Shown here: one piece after another, positions 1-5,242 of the stretch
How positions within the stretch are numbered: position 1 is the first letter of the stretch
Layout of the letters: each line of letters starts with the position of its first letter
Assembly: GCA_016867655.1 (NCBI GenBank)
Contig: VGJA01000053.1
Coordinates: 1 to 7,228, forward strand
Direction: 5' to 3'
Length of the DNA stretch: 7,228 bases
From: Candidatus Altarchaeales archaeon
Lineage (GTDB): Archaea > Altiarchaeota > Altiarchaeia > IMC4 > SCGC-AAA252-I15
Notes under the pieces: generated by a model
What the model was told of the DNA's origin: nothing
Database searches by the model: none
What the model saw: only the letters and a program-made list of their open reading frames with translations
Program-made: the position numbers and the translations under genes

Positions 1-54
1 GTTGCTGAAGCAGTCAAAAAGGCTGCAATAGAAGGCGGTGTAACAAGAGACTGA
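1..54 (+). CDS. C-terminal end of a probable malic enzyme (partial)
   Basis: An open frame enters from the left edge and ends at TGA 52-54; the visible residues are VAEAVKKAAIEGGVTRD. This matches the usual last helix of NAD(P)-dependent malic enzymes (oxidative decarboxylation of malate to pyruvate), whose C-termini typically read like VAxAVAxAAIxSGVAR. Only 17 residues are visible, so no catalytic motif can be checked, and the family call rests on this tail alone. The stop codon directly abuts the repeat element that follows. Confidence 0.5.
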   Translation, partial: VAEAVKKAAIEGGVTRD

Positions 55-345
55 GGTTTTCAGTTTCCACGGTTTTGACGGGTTTTCAAGTTTCCTGTTT
101 CCACGGGTTTTTTCCCTTGCGGGAATCCTTCGGGACAAGATTCGGTTTCCACGGGTTTCCCCTGTTGGGAATCCCCCGATGGGGACAATTTTCCATGGTT
201 TTCACGGTTTCCCAGTTTCCCTAGGATTGAAGACAGAAGTCCAAATATAGAAGACTGGAAACTGAAAACCGAAAACTGTTCATGCCTCGGGCATGAATCC
301 CCACAAGGGGAGAACTGAAGACCGAGAACCGAAAACTGAAAACCC
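55..345. repeat. Palindromic repeat element, long copy, with three tandem hairpin pairs
   Basis: This 291-bp non-coding stretch starts immediately after the TGA at 52-54. Its ends are inverted repeats: GGTTTTCAGTTTCC at 55-68 matches the reverse complement of 331-344 at 13 of 14 positions. The left half consists of degenerate GGTTTTCACGGGTTTCC-like units and the right half of GAAAACCGAAAACTG-like units, so nested stems can form (for example 193-222 against 254-278). Inside are three pairs of adjacent small hairpins: 113-124 with 126-135 (UUCG loop), 158-170 with 172-185, and 279-297 (8-bp stem) with 298-311. Positions 97-158 recur at 1008-1069 with two mismatches. I do not recognise a named family. 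No transposase is present; it could be a MITE-like or REP-like element, or a 3'-UTR/terminator structure. Confidence 0.75.
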
Positions 346-385
346 ACCAAAATTAGGCATTACGTTCGCTGTGTTGCGTTTATGT

Positions 386-395
386 TTTTATTCTA
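386..395 (+). promoter_or_regulatory. Putative TATA box for the 417-1007 gene pair
   Basis: The A/T-rich TTTTATTCT-like stretch is centred about 26 nt before the ATG at 417, the usual archaeal TATA-to-start distance for a leaderless transcript. No SD precedes 417. A small inverted repeat (GTATA 402-406 with TATAC 411-415) lies just before the start. The surroundings are generally A/T-rich, so this is weak support. Confidence 0.3.
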
Positions 396-416
396 TGTCG
401 TGTATAGTTTTATACT

Positions 417-572
417 ATGATATTGGTTGCTAATTCTAACAGTTTGCAGTGTATGCATAGGAAGAACAGTAAGTGCACTAATACTAATATTGCTAATGGT
501 ATTGTTGTTAATGACAGTTTGCAGTCGCAGTGGTATTGCAGTCAGTGCAAGTATTTTGAGTGCAGGGAGTAG
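417..572 (+). CDS. Small Cys-containing hypothetical protein (51 aa)
   Basis: ATG 417 to TAG 570-572 encodes 51 residues. The C-terminal part reads WYCSQCKYFECRE, a C-x2-C-x4-C arrangement (Cys41, Cys44, Cys49), with two more cysteines at 12 and 20. This looks like a small metal-binding knuckle. A short internal similarity (NSLQ near residue 8 and DSLQ near 33) comes from a 12-bp DNA repeat, ACAGTTTGCAGT, at 439-450 and 513-524. The stop lies 6 nt before the start of the RDD gene, so the two would be co-transcribed; RDD proteins are often linked to zinc-ribbon segments in other organisms (family knowledge). The overlapping reading from 427 in another frame is hydrophobic and less convincing. 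It could still be a chance ORF or a decayed N-terminal domain of the RDD protein. Confidence 0.4.
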   Translation: MILVANSNSLQCMHRKNSKCTNTNIANGIVVNDSLQSQWYCSQCKYFECRE

Positions 573-578
573 TTGGAG

Positions 579-1007
579 ATGGCTAAGGCAGATGTTGGAA
601 AGAGGGTTTTGGCGTATATAATTGATTGTGTGATTGCTACCGTTATTTGCCTGGTTGTTGTGGCCGTGTCTTTTGTCATCTTTATGATGGGCATATTAAC
701 GGATAGCGCTTTGAGCTGTTTAACGTCTCTTGTGTATGTAATCGGCTTGTTTGTTGGCCTGGCTTTGGGTTTTGGCTATGAACTGTTGAGGGATGGATTC
801 TTTGGCGGCAGGAGTTTGGGTAAAAAACTGATGGGCTTGAAGGTTGTGAACACAAAAACTGGAAAGCCATGTTCTATAAAAGACTCCATACTTAGGAACA
901 TAACGCTGTTGATACCAATAGTCAACTTGATTGAGCTTATTATGCCGTTCATCGACGATGGAGGATTGAGGCTGGGCGACAAGCTGGCTGGCACGAAAGT
1001 AGAATAA
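579..1007 (+). CDS. RDD family integral membrane protein
   Basis: This 142-residue protein is a small RDD-domain membrane protein. The naming residues are visible: Arg9 and Asp16 in GKRVLAYIIDCVI, and the closing GGLRLGDKLAGTKV with Asp134. The central GRSLGKKLMGLKVV followed by KDSILRN is the typical loop after the second membrane helix. Three hydrophobic segments are seen, at roughly residues 10-38, 50-72 and 103-122. I start it at ATG 579 because GGGAG at 565-569 lies 9 nt upstream; a TTG at 573 would be too close to that site. RDD proteins are of mostly unknown function, and roles in transport have been proposed. It follows the small Cys ORF by 6 nt. The stop at 1005-1007 abuts the second repeat element. 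Confidence 0.88.
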   Translation: MAKADVGKRVLAYIIDCVIATVICLVVVAVSFVIFMMGILTDSALSCLTSLVYVIGLFVGLALGFGYELLRDGFFGGRSLGKKLMGLKVVNTKTGKPCSIKDSILRNITLLIPIVNLIELIMPFIDDGGLRLGDKLAGTKVE

Positions 1008-1133
1008 GTTTCCACTGGTTTTTTCCCTTGCGGGAATCCTTCGGGACAAGATTCGGTTTTCACGGGTTTTCTCTTTATGGTTTTCACGGGTTTCCACGTG
1101 TTTTCAAGTTTTCTGAAGACCGAAGACTGAAAA
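1008..1133. repeat. Palindromic repeat element, short copy, between convergent genes
   Basis: This is a second copy of the element at 55-345, again starting directly after a stop codon. Positions 1008-1069 match 97-158 with two mismatches, including the hairpin pair TCCC-TTGC-GGGA (1024-1035) and TCC-TTCG-GGA (1037-1046). The right end carries CTGAAGACCGA at 1113-1123, also present at 315-325. A stem of TTTTCAAGTTTTC (1101-1113) with CGAAGACTGAAAA (1121-1133) can form with one bulge. The second and third hairpin pairs and inner arms of the long copy are missing. It fills the gap between the RDD gene and the convergent metF, so it could end transcription from both sides. Confidence 0.7.
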
Positions 1134-1149
1134 TCAAATACTAACGGAC

Positions 1150-2037
1150 TTATATTTTTTCGAACAGTTTTATGAATGCTTTCATTTTGCCTGCTGGCAT
1201 CAGGTGCACGCCGGCGACGCCCAGTTCTTTGGCCTTGTCTATGAGAATTGAAGCCTGATTTACGCCTTCTTCGACCGGGTTTTCTGAATTCTTTATTTTC
1301 AAGGCCGTTTGCTCGCTTATTATGACTCCTGGAATTTTGACCAGCAGTTCATACATTTTGTAGGAATACAAGGGCACTATGCTCATTACTATCTTCTTTC
1401 TCTGATCGCCTGCTGTTTTCTCCATCTTCTGCAAAAAGTTTTCCATCACACTTGGCTCGAAGATTGCCTGCGTTTGGAAGAACCGCGCTCCAGCCAACAG
1501 CTTGCGTTGCATTTTGTGTATTTCAGGCTCAATTGGCTTGGTTCCCGGCGCCAGTGCTGCTCCGATGAAAAAGTTTGTTTTGGCGTTGAGTTTTCTTCCG
1601 CAGCCGTCCAGGCCGTTGTTCATGTTCTTCAACAGTCTTATGAGTGATGCTGAATCCAGTTCATAGACTCCCCTTGCATTCGGATGTTCGCTGCTGTAGC
1701 ATTTTGGGTGGTCTCCAGTCAAAGCCAAAACGTTTTCTATGCCAAAGGCGCCTGCAGCAACCAAGTCTGATTCCAATGCAAACAGGTTTCTGTCCCTGCA
1801 CGTCAGCTGGTAGACTGGTTCAAGGTTGTTTTGCTTTAGCATTATGCTGCATGCAAGACTGCTCATCAACATCATGCTTCCTGGGTTGTCAACCACGTTT
1901 ATGGCATCCAGTTTTTTCCAAATTTTTTTGAACGACCTCAAGTCTTGCTTGAATACCGCTAGATTCGACCCTCTTGGCGGGGCTATCTCTCCTGTCACAA
2001 CAAATTTCCTGCCCAGTTTTTCTGAAAGCCTGCTCAT
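1150..2037 (-). CDS. metF: Methylenetetrahydrofolate reductase-type protein (MetF family)
   Basis: This 295-residue TIM-barrel flavoprotein family member reduces methylene- to methyl-tetrahydrofolate (or tetrahydromethanopterin). Visible family signatures include TGEIAPPRG with Glu17 (E. coli MetF Glu28 equivalent), YQLTCRDRN at 76-84, ALTGDHP with Asp109 (Asp120 equivalent), IGAALAPG near 158-165, ARFFQTQ with Gln188 and Gln190, and GVHLMPAGK near the end. Length is typical of short MetF. I chose ATG 2037 because family proteins begin close to MSxLSEKL. A GTG at 2082 would add 15 residues and sits about 25 nt from a TATA-like box, so a leaderless longer form cannot be excluded. A metV-like gene lies upstream on the same strand and an mtdB-like gene beyond it diverges. 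The carrier, folate or methanopterin, is not decided by sequence. Confidence 0.9.
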   Translation of the reverse strand: MSRLSEKLGRKFVVTGEIAPPRGSNLAVFKQDLRSFKKIWKKLDAINVVDNPGSMMLMSSLACSIMLKQNNLEPVYQLTCRDRNLFALESDLVAAGAFGIENVLALTGDHPKCYSSEHPNARGVYELDSASLIRLLKNMNNGLDGCGRKLNAKTNFFIGAALAPGTKPIEPEIHKMQRKLLAGARFFQTQAIFEPSVMENFLQKMEKTAGDQRKKIVMSIVPLYSYKMYELLVKIPGVIISEQTALKIKNSENPVEEGVNQASILIDKAKELGVAGVHLMPAGKMKAFIKLFEKI

Positions 2038-2078
2038 CTTGATTCTAAGTGGTATTCTATGCGTTGTATTGATTTCAC

Positions 2079-2097
2079 GCACGCCCTTCGGGCATGC
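2079..2097 (-). other. Hairpin at the possible GTG start/leader of metF
   Basis: GCACGCCC at 2079-2086 and GGGCATGC at 2090-2097 form a G/C-rich stem with one mismatch and a three-base loop. It covers the alternative GTG start at 2082 of metF, or lies in its leader if translation begins at 2037. The motif resembles the CATGCC...GGCATG hairpin at 279-297 of the repeat element. Function is unknown. Confidence 0.4.
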
Positions 2098-2102
2098 ACA
2101 CC

Positions 2103-2110
2103 TTTATTTA
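2103..2110 (-). promoter_or_regulatory. Putative TATA box for metF
   Basis: Read on the minus strand this is TAAATAAA, centred about 25 nt upstream of position 2082. Such spacing would give a transcript beginning at or next to the GTG at 2082. It suggests metF may have its own promoter rather than depending wholly on the metV transcript. The evidence is spacing and A/T content only. Confidence 0.3.
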
Positions 2111-2122
2111 CTCTCGAAAGTG

Positions 2123-2338
2123 TGCACCGTCATGAATTGCATTATTGTTCTTGGCTTAATTTTTGCTTTTTATTCTTTTGTACGCACCCGTTATGAATTG
2201 CGTTCGTGAGTATTGTTTTTGAGCTGTATTCTGCGTATTCATGAGGGGTGCGCGTTCATGAGTTTTATTATTACGCCTTATTCGACGTATTCATTAAGGG
2301 TGCGCATTTTAATTCTTGAATTTACCCTTATTTTTTAA
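2123..2338. repeat. Degenerate ~52-bp repeat array with four copies of a ~19-bp element
   Basis: This A/T-rich spacer between metF and the metV-like gene has no convincing gene. A 19-bp core, roughly CGCACCC-N-T-Y-ATGAAT, appears at 2123-2140 (one base shorter) and 2183-2201 in one orientation and at 2234-2252 and 2286-2304 in the other. Centres are about 60, 51 and 52 bp apart. The units also repeat directly: 2200-2249 against 2252-2301 is identical at 38 of 50 positions, and a weaker third unit starts near 2304 and runs up to the metV stop. It could be operator sites for a dimeric regulator, folded RNA in the metV-metF transcript, or an eroded mobile repeat. Spacers are not unique and repeats invert, so it is not a CRISPR array. 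Confidence 0.6.
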
Positions 2339-2563
2339 TTATTTTGACATTGATTTCGGAAGCCGGGTCTTCGTGAACTCATCAATCATGCCTCTTGAAA
2401 GCATTTTGCCGTATATCATGACCCAGACGCACGGTTTTTCGTTTACTTCACATTTTCCGTTTCTGACTCCGCCGCAGGGGCCGTTGAGGAGCTGTTTGGC
2501 GCACAGCGTCTTTACGTCATATCCCCCTATTTCATAGTCCTTGTCCTCAGGTTCTGCGGTCAT
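2339..2563 (-). CDS. Short MetV-like protein (MTHFR C-terminal Cys domain)
   Basis: This 74-residue protein carries the hallmark of the zinc/iron-sulfur domain found as MetV or at the C-terminus of MetF in acetogens and some archaea: LLNGPCGGVRNGKCEV then KPCVWVMIYGKM. Cysteines are at 21, 30, 38 and 45. Family members usually have an additional N-terminal CxxCxxC-type stretch and a GGxCP segment. Here the protein starts just before that point and the region reads GGYDVKTLC, so the upstream cysteines are absent. Four cysteines could still hold one metal centre. ATG 2563 is the only sensible start, with no SD. It lies upstream of metF on the same strand, separated by about 300 bp of repeats, and diverges from mtdB. 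The likely role is a redox or structural partner of MetF. Confidence 0.8.
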   Translation of the reverse strand: MTAEPEDKDYEIGGYDVKTLCAKQLLNGPCGGVRNGKCEVNEKPCVWVMIYGKMLSRGMIDEFTKTRLPKSMSK

Positions 2564-2642
2564 ATTGTTTATTAAAATTGTTAATAGTAGTAAAAAAGGG
2601 GCCTCTTTGAGCAGATTTATTGGGCTATTTCAATTAAGTAAG
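2564..2642. promoter_or_regulatory. Divergent promoter region of the metV-like and mtdB-like genes
   Basis: This 79-bp A/T-rich spacer separates the two divergent starts. ATTTATTGGG around 2615-2624 is centred about 25 nt before GTG 2643 and could be its TATA box, giving a leaderless mRNA. On the minus strand, an A/T-rich TTACTACTA stretch about 26 nt from ATG 2563 could serve metV. Neither start has an SD. A shared spacer this short suggests coordinated control of the two one-carbon genes. Confidence 0.4.
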
Positions 2643-3503
2643 GTGAAGAAGGTTCTCGCCTATTTGAGCCCTGAAAGGCACTGCAGTCTGTTTGACATCA
2701 TTGTGGCCCATGACGCTGGCGCTGATGTCGTGATTCCATACAGCAATGTTTGCCCAGGAGATGTCAAGGATATTGTCTATGGCTGTTGTTTCACAAGGCA
2801 TCCGAGGGATTTAAGGAACAGCTGCATTTTTGTTGGCGGTTATAGCATTGAGAAGGCTGAGGAATTGGCTTCTGAAGCCCTTAGGGTTTTGAACGGCCTT
2901 CCGAAAGAGCTGAGGGTTAACATTGCCTTGGATCCTAATGGGGCTTACACCACTGCCAGCGCGTGCGTCGCCAAGATTAGGTCTGCAATAAAAGTTGAAA
3001 ATGCTAATACAGTTGTTCTGGCAGGCACCGGGCCTGTCGGCTGTTCAACAGCAAGACTGCTCGCAGACCTTGGAGCTAATGTGTTGGTTTCTTCCAGAAA
3101 TTTGGAGAGGGCTGAGAGGACTGCAAAAGCTATTTCAAAAAAGGTTTATGGAACCGTGGTGGACGGCGAGCAGACTCTTGCAAGCGCGGTTAGGAATGCT
3201 GACGTCGTTGTTTCGGCTGGACCTCCTGCAGTGGAGCTGTTGCCTAGGAAAATTTGGGCTAACTGTGGGAAAATCAAAGTCCTAACAGACATCAATGTTG
3301 TTCCCCCGTATGGGATTGAGGGTGTGAAACCAAAGGATGATGGAACTCTGCTGGAGGGAAGAAAATGCTATGGCGCACTGGCTATTGGAGTTCTGAAGAT
3401 GAAGTTGCATCAGATGATGATAAAACAAATGTTCAAGGAAAAGGGAAGTTTGTTCAATTTGAAGGAGACTTATGGCTTGCATGAGAGCTGTCTTTTGAGG
3501 TGA
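2643..3503 (+). CDS. mtdB: NAD(P)-dependent methylene-tetrahydromethanopterin/folate dehydrogenase (MtdA/MtdB family)
   Basis: This 286-residue protein resembles MtdA/MtdB of methylotrophic bacteria, which interconvert methylene- and methenyl-tetrahydromethanopterin (MtdA also the folate forms). The N-terminal pterin-binding domain is seen in CSLFDIIVAHDAGADVVIPY, the FTRHPRDL...CIFVGG segment and NIALDPNGAYTTASA. The Rossmann motif is GTGPVG at 128-133, with Arg152 after the second strand (SSRN), which usually favours NADP. The tail CYGALAIGVLKMKLHQ is typical. I start it at GTG 2643 because the match begins at KKVLAYLSP and the length then equals the family's; there is no SD, so initiation may be leaderless. 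Coenzyme-F420-dependent Mtd is unrelated. MtdA versus MtdB is not resolved, so the symbol is provisional. It is followed after 3 nt by coaB. Confidence 0.85.
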   Translation: MKKVLAYLSPERHCSLFDIIVAHDAGADVVIPYSNVCPGDVKDIVYGCCFTRHPRDLRNSCIFVGGYSIEKAEELASEALRVLNGLPKELRVNIALDPNGAYTTASACVAKIRSAIKVENANTVVLAGTGPVGCSTARLLADLGANVLVSSRNLERAERTAKAISKKVYGTVVDGEQTLASAVRNADVVVSAGPPAVELLPRKIWANCGKIKVLTDINVVPPYGIEGVKPKDDGTLLEGRKCYGALAIGVLKMKLHQMMIKQMFKEKGSLFNLKETYGLHESCLLR

Positions 3504-3506
3504 GTT

Positions 3507-4160
3507 ATGAGGATACTTGTTTCTGCAGGTCCGACGCAGGAGCCGATTGACTCGGTGAGGTTTATAACAAACTCCAGTTCTGGGAGGATGGGCTTTGCGC
3601 TGGCAAAGGCTGCAGTCAAAAGAGGCCATAAGGTGACTCTAGTGCTTGGTCCTGTGTCATTGAAGCCCAAACTAAAGGACGTTAGGGTTGTGAACGTCAG
3701 AACCGCAGATGAGATGGCTGAAGCAGTCTTGAACGAGCTTGGAAAAGGCTTTGACGTCTTTATTTCGGCTGCGGCTGTTGCAGACTACACGCCCGAAAAA
3801 ACAGCCACAGGAAAAGTAAAGTCTGGGAAGAATCTTGTCTTGAGGCTGAAGCCGACCAAGAAGATTACCCTGCTTGCAAAGAAAAGTTTTCCAAAGGTTT
3901 TTGTCGTAGCTTTTAAGGCCGAGTATGACGTCTCGAAGGAGGAGCTGGTGAACAAGGCTTATTCCAAGATGTCTAGGGAAAAGCTGGACTTGGTTGTCGC
4001 AAACGACGTCAAAAAGAACAGGATGGGCTCCACAAGGACTGATGCTTATATACTTGATAGAAACAGAAGAGTCTATTACCTGACTGGCGGCAGAAAGGAG
4101 GCTATCGCTGGCAAGATTGTCAGATTCATTGACTGTCGCCTTGCGCCAGAGCTTTCTTGA
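3507..4160 (+). CDS. coaB: Phosphopantothenate-cysteine ligase (stand-alone CoaB domain)
   Basis: This 217-residue protein is the CoaB half of the usual CoaBC enzyme, joining 4'-phosphopantothenate and cysteine with nucleotide activation in coenzyme A synthesis. Signatures are ILVSAGPTQEPIDSVRFITN, then SSSGRMG at 23-29, SAAAVADYTP around Asp93, the KSGKNLVLRLKPTKKI lysine-rich segment, VAFKAEYD and LVVANDV with Asn166. The flavin-binding CoaC decarboxylase domain normally fused in front is absent here; the protein starts exactly at the CoaB fold. The start is supported by GAGGTGA at 3497-3503, overlapping the mtdB stop. It forms an operon-like pair with mtdB. Its last 35 bp overlap the convergent gene at 4126-5082. 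Confidence 0.88.
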   Translation: MRILVSAGPTQEPIDSVRFITNSSSGRMGFALAKAAVKRGHKVTLVLGPVSLKPKLKDVRVVNVRTADEMAEAVLNELGKGFDVFISAAAVADYTPEKTATGKVKSGKNLVLRLKPTKKITLLAKKSFPKVFVVAFKAEYDVSKEELVNKAYSKMSREKLDLVVANDVKKNRMGSTRTDAYILDRNRRVYYLTGGRKEAIAGKIVRFIDCRLAPELS

Positions 4161-5082
4161 ATCTCGCAATTTGGACTCCAAAGAAGTCTCGGTTCACATA
4201 TATCAAAGCAAGTATTGCTATGCCAAAGGCCACGTCGACTGGCCTGCTTTTAGACTGTATGATGATTGAGGTAATGCTCGCTATTCCAACTATCAGCATC
4301 ATCGAATACACAGTCACCAGCATTCCAACGTAGAACTGGAGTATCTTAGGTCCAGTAGTCAGAGGCCTGTAGAGCTGTATTATCGAAGTCAACACCACAG
4401 TGCAGAGGAGCGTTGAGACGACCCTGTATTCAGGATAGAACACCATCCATCCTGTGAAGTATATCAGCAGTATTATGAGTATCGAGAAGACTATGAACTT
4501 TACGTTGGTCTTCAGTATCTGTATGAATTCCACGAAAAGCTCGAACACCGTCTTGGCTTTGAGTTTTTCCTTTGAAGAACGATAGACGAACAGCAAAGTT
4601 GAGAACAGTATTATGGATGCCACAAAATTCATTATACGCTGGTTTGGGTCTGAGATGAACGTGCGTATGAGCCACACTATCGCCAGGAAGGACAAAACCA
4701 GCGAGATGTCGATTATGTTGGACTTTATGCTGAGAATCAAGTTAGTTATCTTGTTTTTAAGTGCCCTTAGCAGAGTTTTCAAGTCTACATTCTTCCTGAC
4801 TTTTTCCTCACTGCCGAGGGCTTCCTTCTTCTTCAAGTCCTTCAGTTCCCTGATTTTCTCAACCGATTTTTCAGTCAGCTCGAGGTAGTATTCCTCAATT
4901 TCTCTGTCAGTGACCTTTATCCAGCCGTCTTTCGCCAATGTGTCAACCCAGCCGTCAAAGGTTTCTGAGCTAACATTCAACTCCCTTACAGCAGCCGGCT
5001 TCTCCATCCTGCCATAAGCCTGAAGCAAAGCCAAAAGTCCTTCAGCAAAAGCAGGAATCTCCTCCTTCTTTTTGTCAGCCAT
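4126..5082 (-). CDS. Hypothetical winged-helix protein with six membrane helices
   Basis: I do not recognise this 318-residue protein as a named family. Residues about 10-80 look like a winged helix: helices around LLALLQAYG and KPAAVRELNV, a recognition-like helix SETFDGWVDTLAKDGWI, then a strand/helix ending in YYLELTEKSVEKIREL. A charged linker (81-115) leads to six hydrophobic segments at roughly 123-143, 150-167, 195-215, 222-240, 250-276 and 283-300, and a short basic tail. The N-terminal domain would be cytosolic, so it could be a membrane-anchored regulator or sensor; that is inference. ATG 5082 has no SD, and a TATA-like GGTTATAAG at 5111-5119 fits a very short leader. The 3' end overlaps coaB tail-to-tail by 35 bp. 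Confidence 0.8.
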   Translation of the reverse strand: MADKKKEEIPAFAEGLLALLQAYGRMEKPAAVRELNVSSETFDGWVDTLAKDGWIKVTDREIEEYYLELTEKSVEKIRELKDLKKKEALGSEEKVRKNVDLKTLLRALKNKITNLILSIKSNIIDISLVLSFLAIVWLIRTFISDPNQRIMNFVASIILFSTLLFVYRSSKEKLKAKTVFELFVEFIQILKTNVKFIVFSILIILLIYFTGWMVFYPEYRVVSTLLCTVVLTSIIQLYRPLTTGPKILQFYVGMLVTVYSMMLIVGIASITSIIIQSKSRPVDVAFGIAILALIYVNRDFFGVQIARFKKALAQGDSQ

Positions 5083-5110
5083 CTTTCTGGTTTATAAATT
5101 AGAACAATGA

Positions 5111-5119
5111 CTTATAACC
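5111..5119 (-). promoter_or_regulatory. Putative TATA box for the winged-helix membrane gene
   Basis: On the minus strand this reads GGTTATAAG, centred about 33 nt before the ATG at 5082, giving a predicted leader of only a few bases. A second A/T match, TTTATAAA at 5090-5097, is too close to the start to be the TATA box. The remaining gap up to 5229 shows no further gene. Confidence 0.35.
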
Positions 5120-5221
5120 ACAACTTGCTGGAGCTAAGATACCGAGAACGATTGTGGGCGATAAAACACTTGAACACACAAATCCGAAAGAGTGTTATCT
5201 ATTTTTCCAGCATGCACCCTT

Positions 5222-5242
5222 CCAAAAATTGCCTTTAAGGCA
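5222..5242 (-). terminator. Possible terminator overlapping the top6A stop codon
   Basis: Read on the minus strand, TGCCT-TAA-AGGCA (5242 down to 5230) is a 5-bp hairpin whose loop is the TAA stop of top6A. It is followed at once by ATTTTTGG. A short stem plus a T run resembles an intrinsic terminator; archaeal termination depends chiefly on T tracts, so the T5 may matter more than the stem. The stem is short and could be chance. Confidence 0.35.

Noticed and set aside
60..350. Minus-strand ORF of 96 codons across the first repeat element
   Set aside because: Its protein is made of repeated PVET/FSV-type phrases from the DNA repeat and has no domain-like pattern; the same phrases appear in shadow frames of the second copy.
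427..621. Hydrophobic 64-codon plus-strand ORF overlapping the small Cys ORF and RDD start
   Set aside because: It runs 40 bp into the RDD gene in another frame, and its Leu/Ile/Ser-rich sequence looks like a frame-shifted reading; the Cys-motif frame fits the RDD gene better.
2123..2338. Possible CRISPR array because of ~50-60 bp periodic repeats
   Set aside because: The core occurs in both orientations, the repeats are degenerate, and the spacers are themselves similar to each other rather than unique.
2541..2642. In-frame N-terminal extension of the mtdB-like gene from 2541
   Set aside because: It would overlap the metV start and adds 34 residues without family similarity; GTG 2643 gives the normal family length.
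5083..5234. Possible RNA gene or small ORF in the gap before the winged-helix membrane gene
   Set aside because: No tRNA-like cloverleaf or sustained stem structure is visible, and the plus-strand ORFs here run antisense into top6A without protein-like features.
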